From: Croceicoccus sp.
Lineage (GTDB): Bacteria; Pseudomonadota; Alphaproteobacteria; Sphingomonadales; Sphingomonadaceae
Direction of reading: 5' to 3'
Assembly: GCA_002694745.1 (NCBI GenBank)
Contig: NZMY01000006.1
Coordinates: 112,418-176,417 of the forward strand
DNA: 64,000 nt
Shown here: positions 63,327 through 64,000 of the stretch, one piece after another
Position numbering within the stretch: position 1 is the first letter of the stretch
How the letters are laid out: each line of letters opens with the position of its first letter
Made by a program: the position numbers and the translations under genes
The notes under the pieces: generated by a model
Databases searched by the model: none
Seen by the model: only the letters and a program-made list of their open reading frames with translations
Told to the model about the DNA's origin: nothing

Positions 63327-64000
63327 ATGCCGCTCGACCATACGCGCCTAATCGATACTTCTCTGCGCTTGGCGCAGATGCCATTGCCCGCTTCGTTCGC
63401 GACGGCTTCGTCTGGGTGGGTGCTGCATTTTCATCCAAGGTGGCCGCAGAAGCGCGCGCGATCCTGTGGGTGGCCACGGGATGCGATCCCGATGACTCGA
63501 CCACCTGGACCCGGCCCGTCTCGAGCGGTTCGATCAGGCTCCGTTTCACGAAGCGGCAAACACAACCGCCCTGCATACAGCATTCGACCAGCTTGTGGGC
63601 AAAGGTCGGTGGCTGCCGCGGGGCGGACTCGGAACATTTGCTGTTGGCTTTCCATCTGCCGAAGAACCTGGAGACGACGGGTGGCACATCGAGGTCAGCT
63701 TCGCTTATGAGAAGCCCGACTTCATGGAGTGGCGGGCCAATGTGCACCGCAAGGGCCGCGCCCTGTTGATGCTGTTCCTATTCTCGGATGTGGGTATTCA
63801 CGATTCCTCAACGCGCATTCGGGTCGGCTCGCATATCGATACAGCGCGACAACTCGCACCGGCCAAGGAAGCCGGTCTGACCCTTCGAGAGTTGACCTCG
63901 GACGGATTCGCCGGATCGGCCCATCGCCTGGAGCAACTGGCAACGGGTCCGGCCGGCAAGGTGTATCTGTGCCACCCTTTCCTCGTGCATTCTGCATATA
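63327..64000 (+). pseudogene. phytanoyl-CoA dioxygenase-like gene, frameshifted and cut by window end
   Basis: A coherent protein can be read only by changing frame twice: MPLDHTRLIDTS, then from about 63361 FSALGADAIARFVRDGFVWVG to DDSTTWTRPV, then from about 63520 RLERFDQAPFHEAANT through GRWLPRGGLGTFAVGF and GRALLMLFLFSD to VYLCHPFLVHSA at the edge. Order and content match Fe(II)/2OG phytanoyl-CoA dioxygenase family proteins; GWHIEVSF would hold the first metal ligands and CHPFLVHSA the distal His. Two shifts indicate decay, or sequencing errors. The 3' end lies outside the window. Confidence 0.7.

Overview
This is a GC-rich, gene-dense stretch of alphaproteobacterial chromosome. ChpT, ChvG/ChvI, a short HprK, an RpoH-type sigma factor, CobS, short HisG and a bolA/J-domain pair all point to that class. 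The mix of DUF3597, DUF937, DUF3297, TesB, K+-independent pyrophosphatase and many GST/VOC genes suggests Sphingomonadales (Erythrobacteraceae or Sphingomonadaceae). The family is inferred; no 16S gene is present.

Layout: 0.1-2.6 kb is a tight arsenic operon (arsR-arsI-arsC-acr3). 2.9-3.4 kb is RNase P RNA on the minus strand. 3.4-8.2 kb holds a cell-wall amidase, ChpT, a JAMM protease, RluD, RpoH and MtgA. 8.2-12 kb has a TonB-dependent receptor and a cation diffusion facilitator. 12-16.1 kb is the protein-quality block tig-clpP-clpX (minus); trigger factor carries a 107-residue Lys/Ala/Pro tail. A tRNA-Leu, SppA and pyrB plus a catalytically dead dihydroorotase follow to 21 kb. 22-29 kb is pckA, then chvI-chvG-hprK-rapZ-EIIA-HPr, the alphaproteobacterial envelope-sensing and regulatory PTS cluster. 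29-37 kb is translation and repair housekeeping (SpoU methylase, RmuC, Def, RecR, Fmt, TruA) with a Cys-rich copper protein.

37-48.7 kb has a class A PBP and CobS, then an HxlR regulator diverging from a seven-gene run that alternates glutathione transferases with VOC-fold and other small conversion enzymes. A J-domain/BolA pair, another GST, pirin and an alpha/beta hydrolase follow. The detoxification block sits between cobS and the dnaJ-like/bolA pair, which are neighbours in many alphaproteobacteria, so it looks inserted. 48.8-56 kb is hisG-hisD-DUF1993-nusB-thiL-hppA-tesB. 56-59 kb is a three-gene minus-strand operon of a ParA-like ATPase, an unknown protein and a TPR/SPOR protein, the best candidate here for an undescribed system. 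59.2-62.2 kb holds bfd-bfr, a small membrane protein, der and DUF3297.

After a tRNA-Val at 62.3 kb the character changes: compact housekeeping genes stop, imperfect direct repeats flank a small zinc-ribbon membrane protein, and the window ends in a frameshifted phytanoyl-CoA-dioxygenase-like gene. This may be the edge of an island or a decaying region.

No CRISPR array, complete insertion sequence, prophage or replication origin was recognised.
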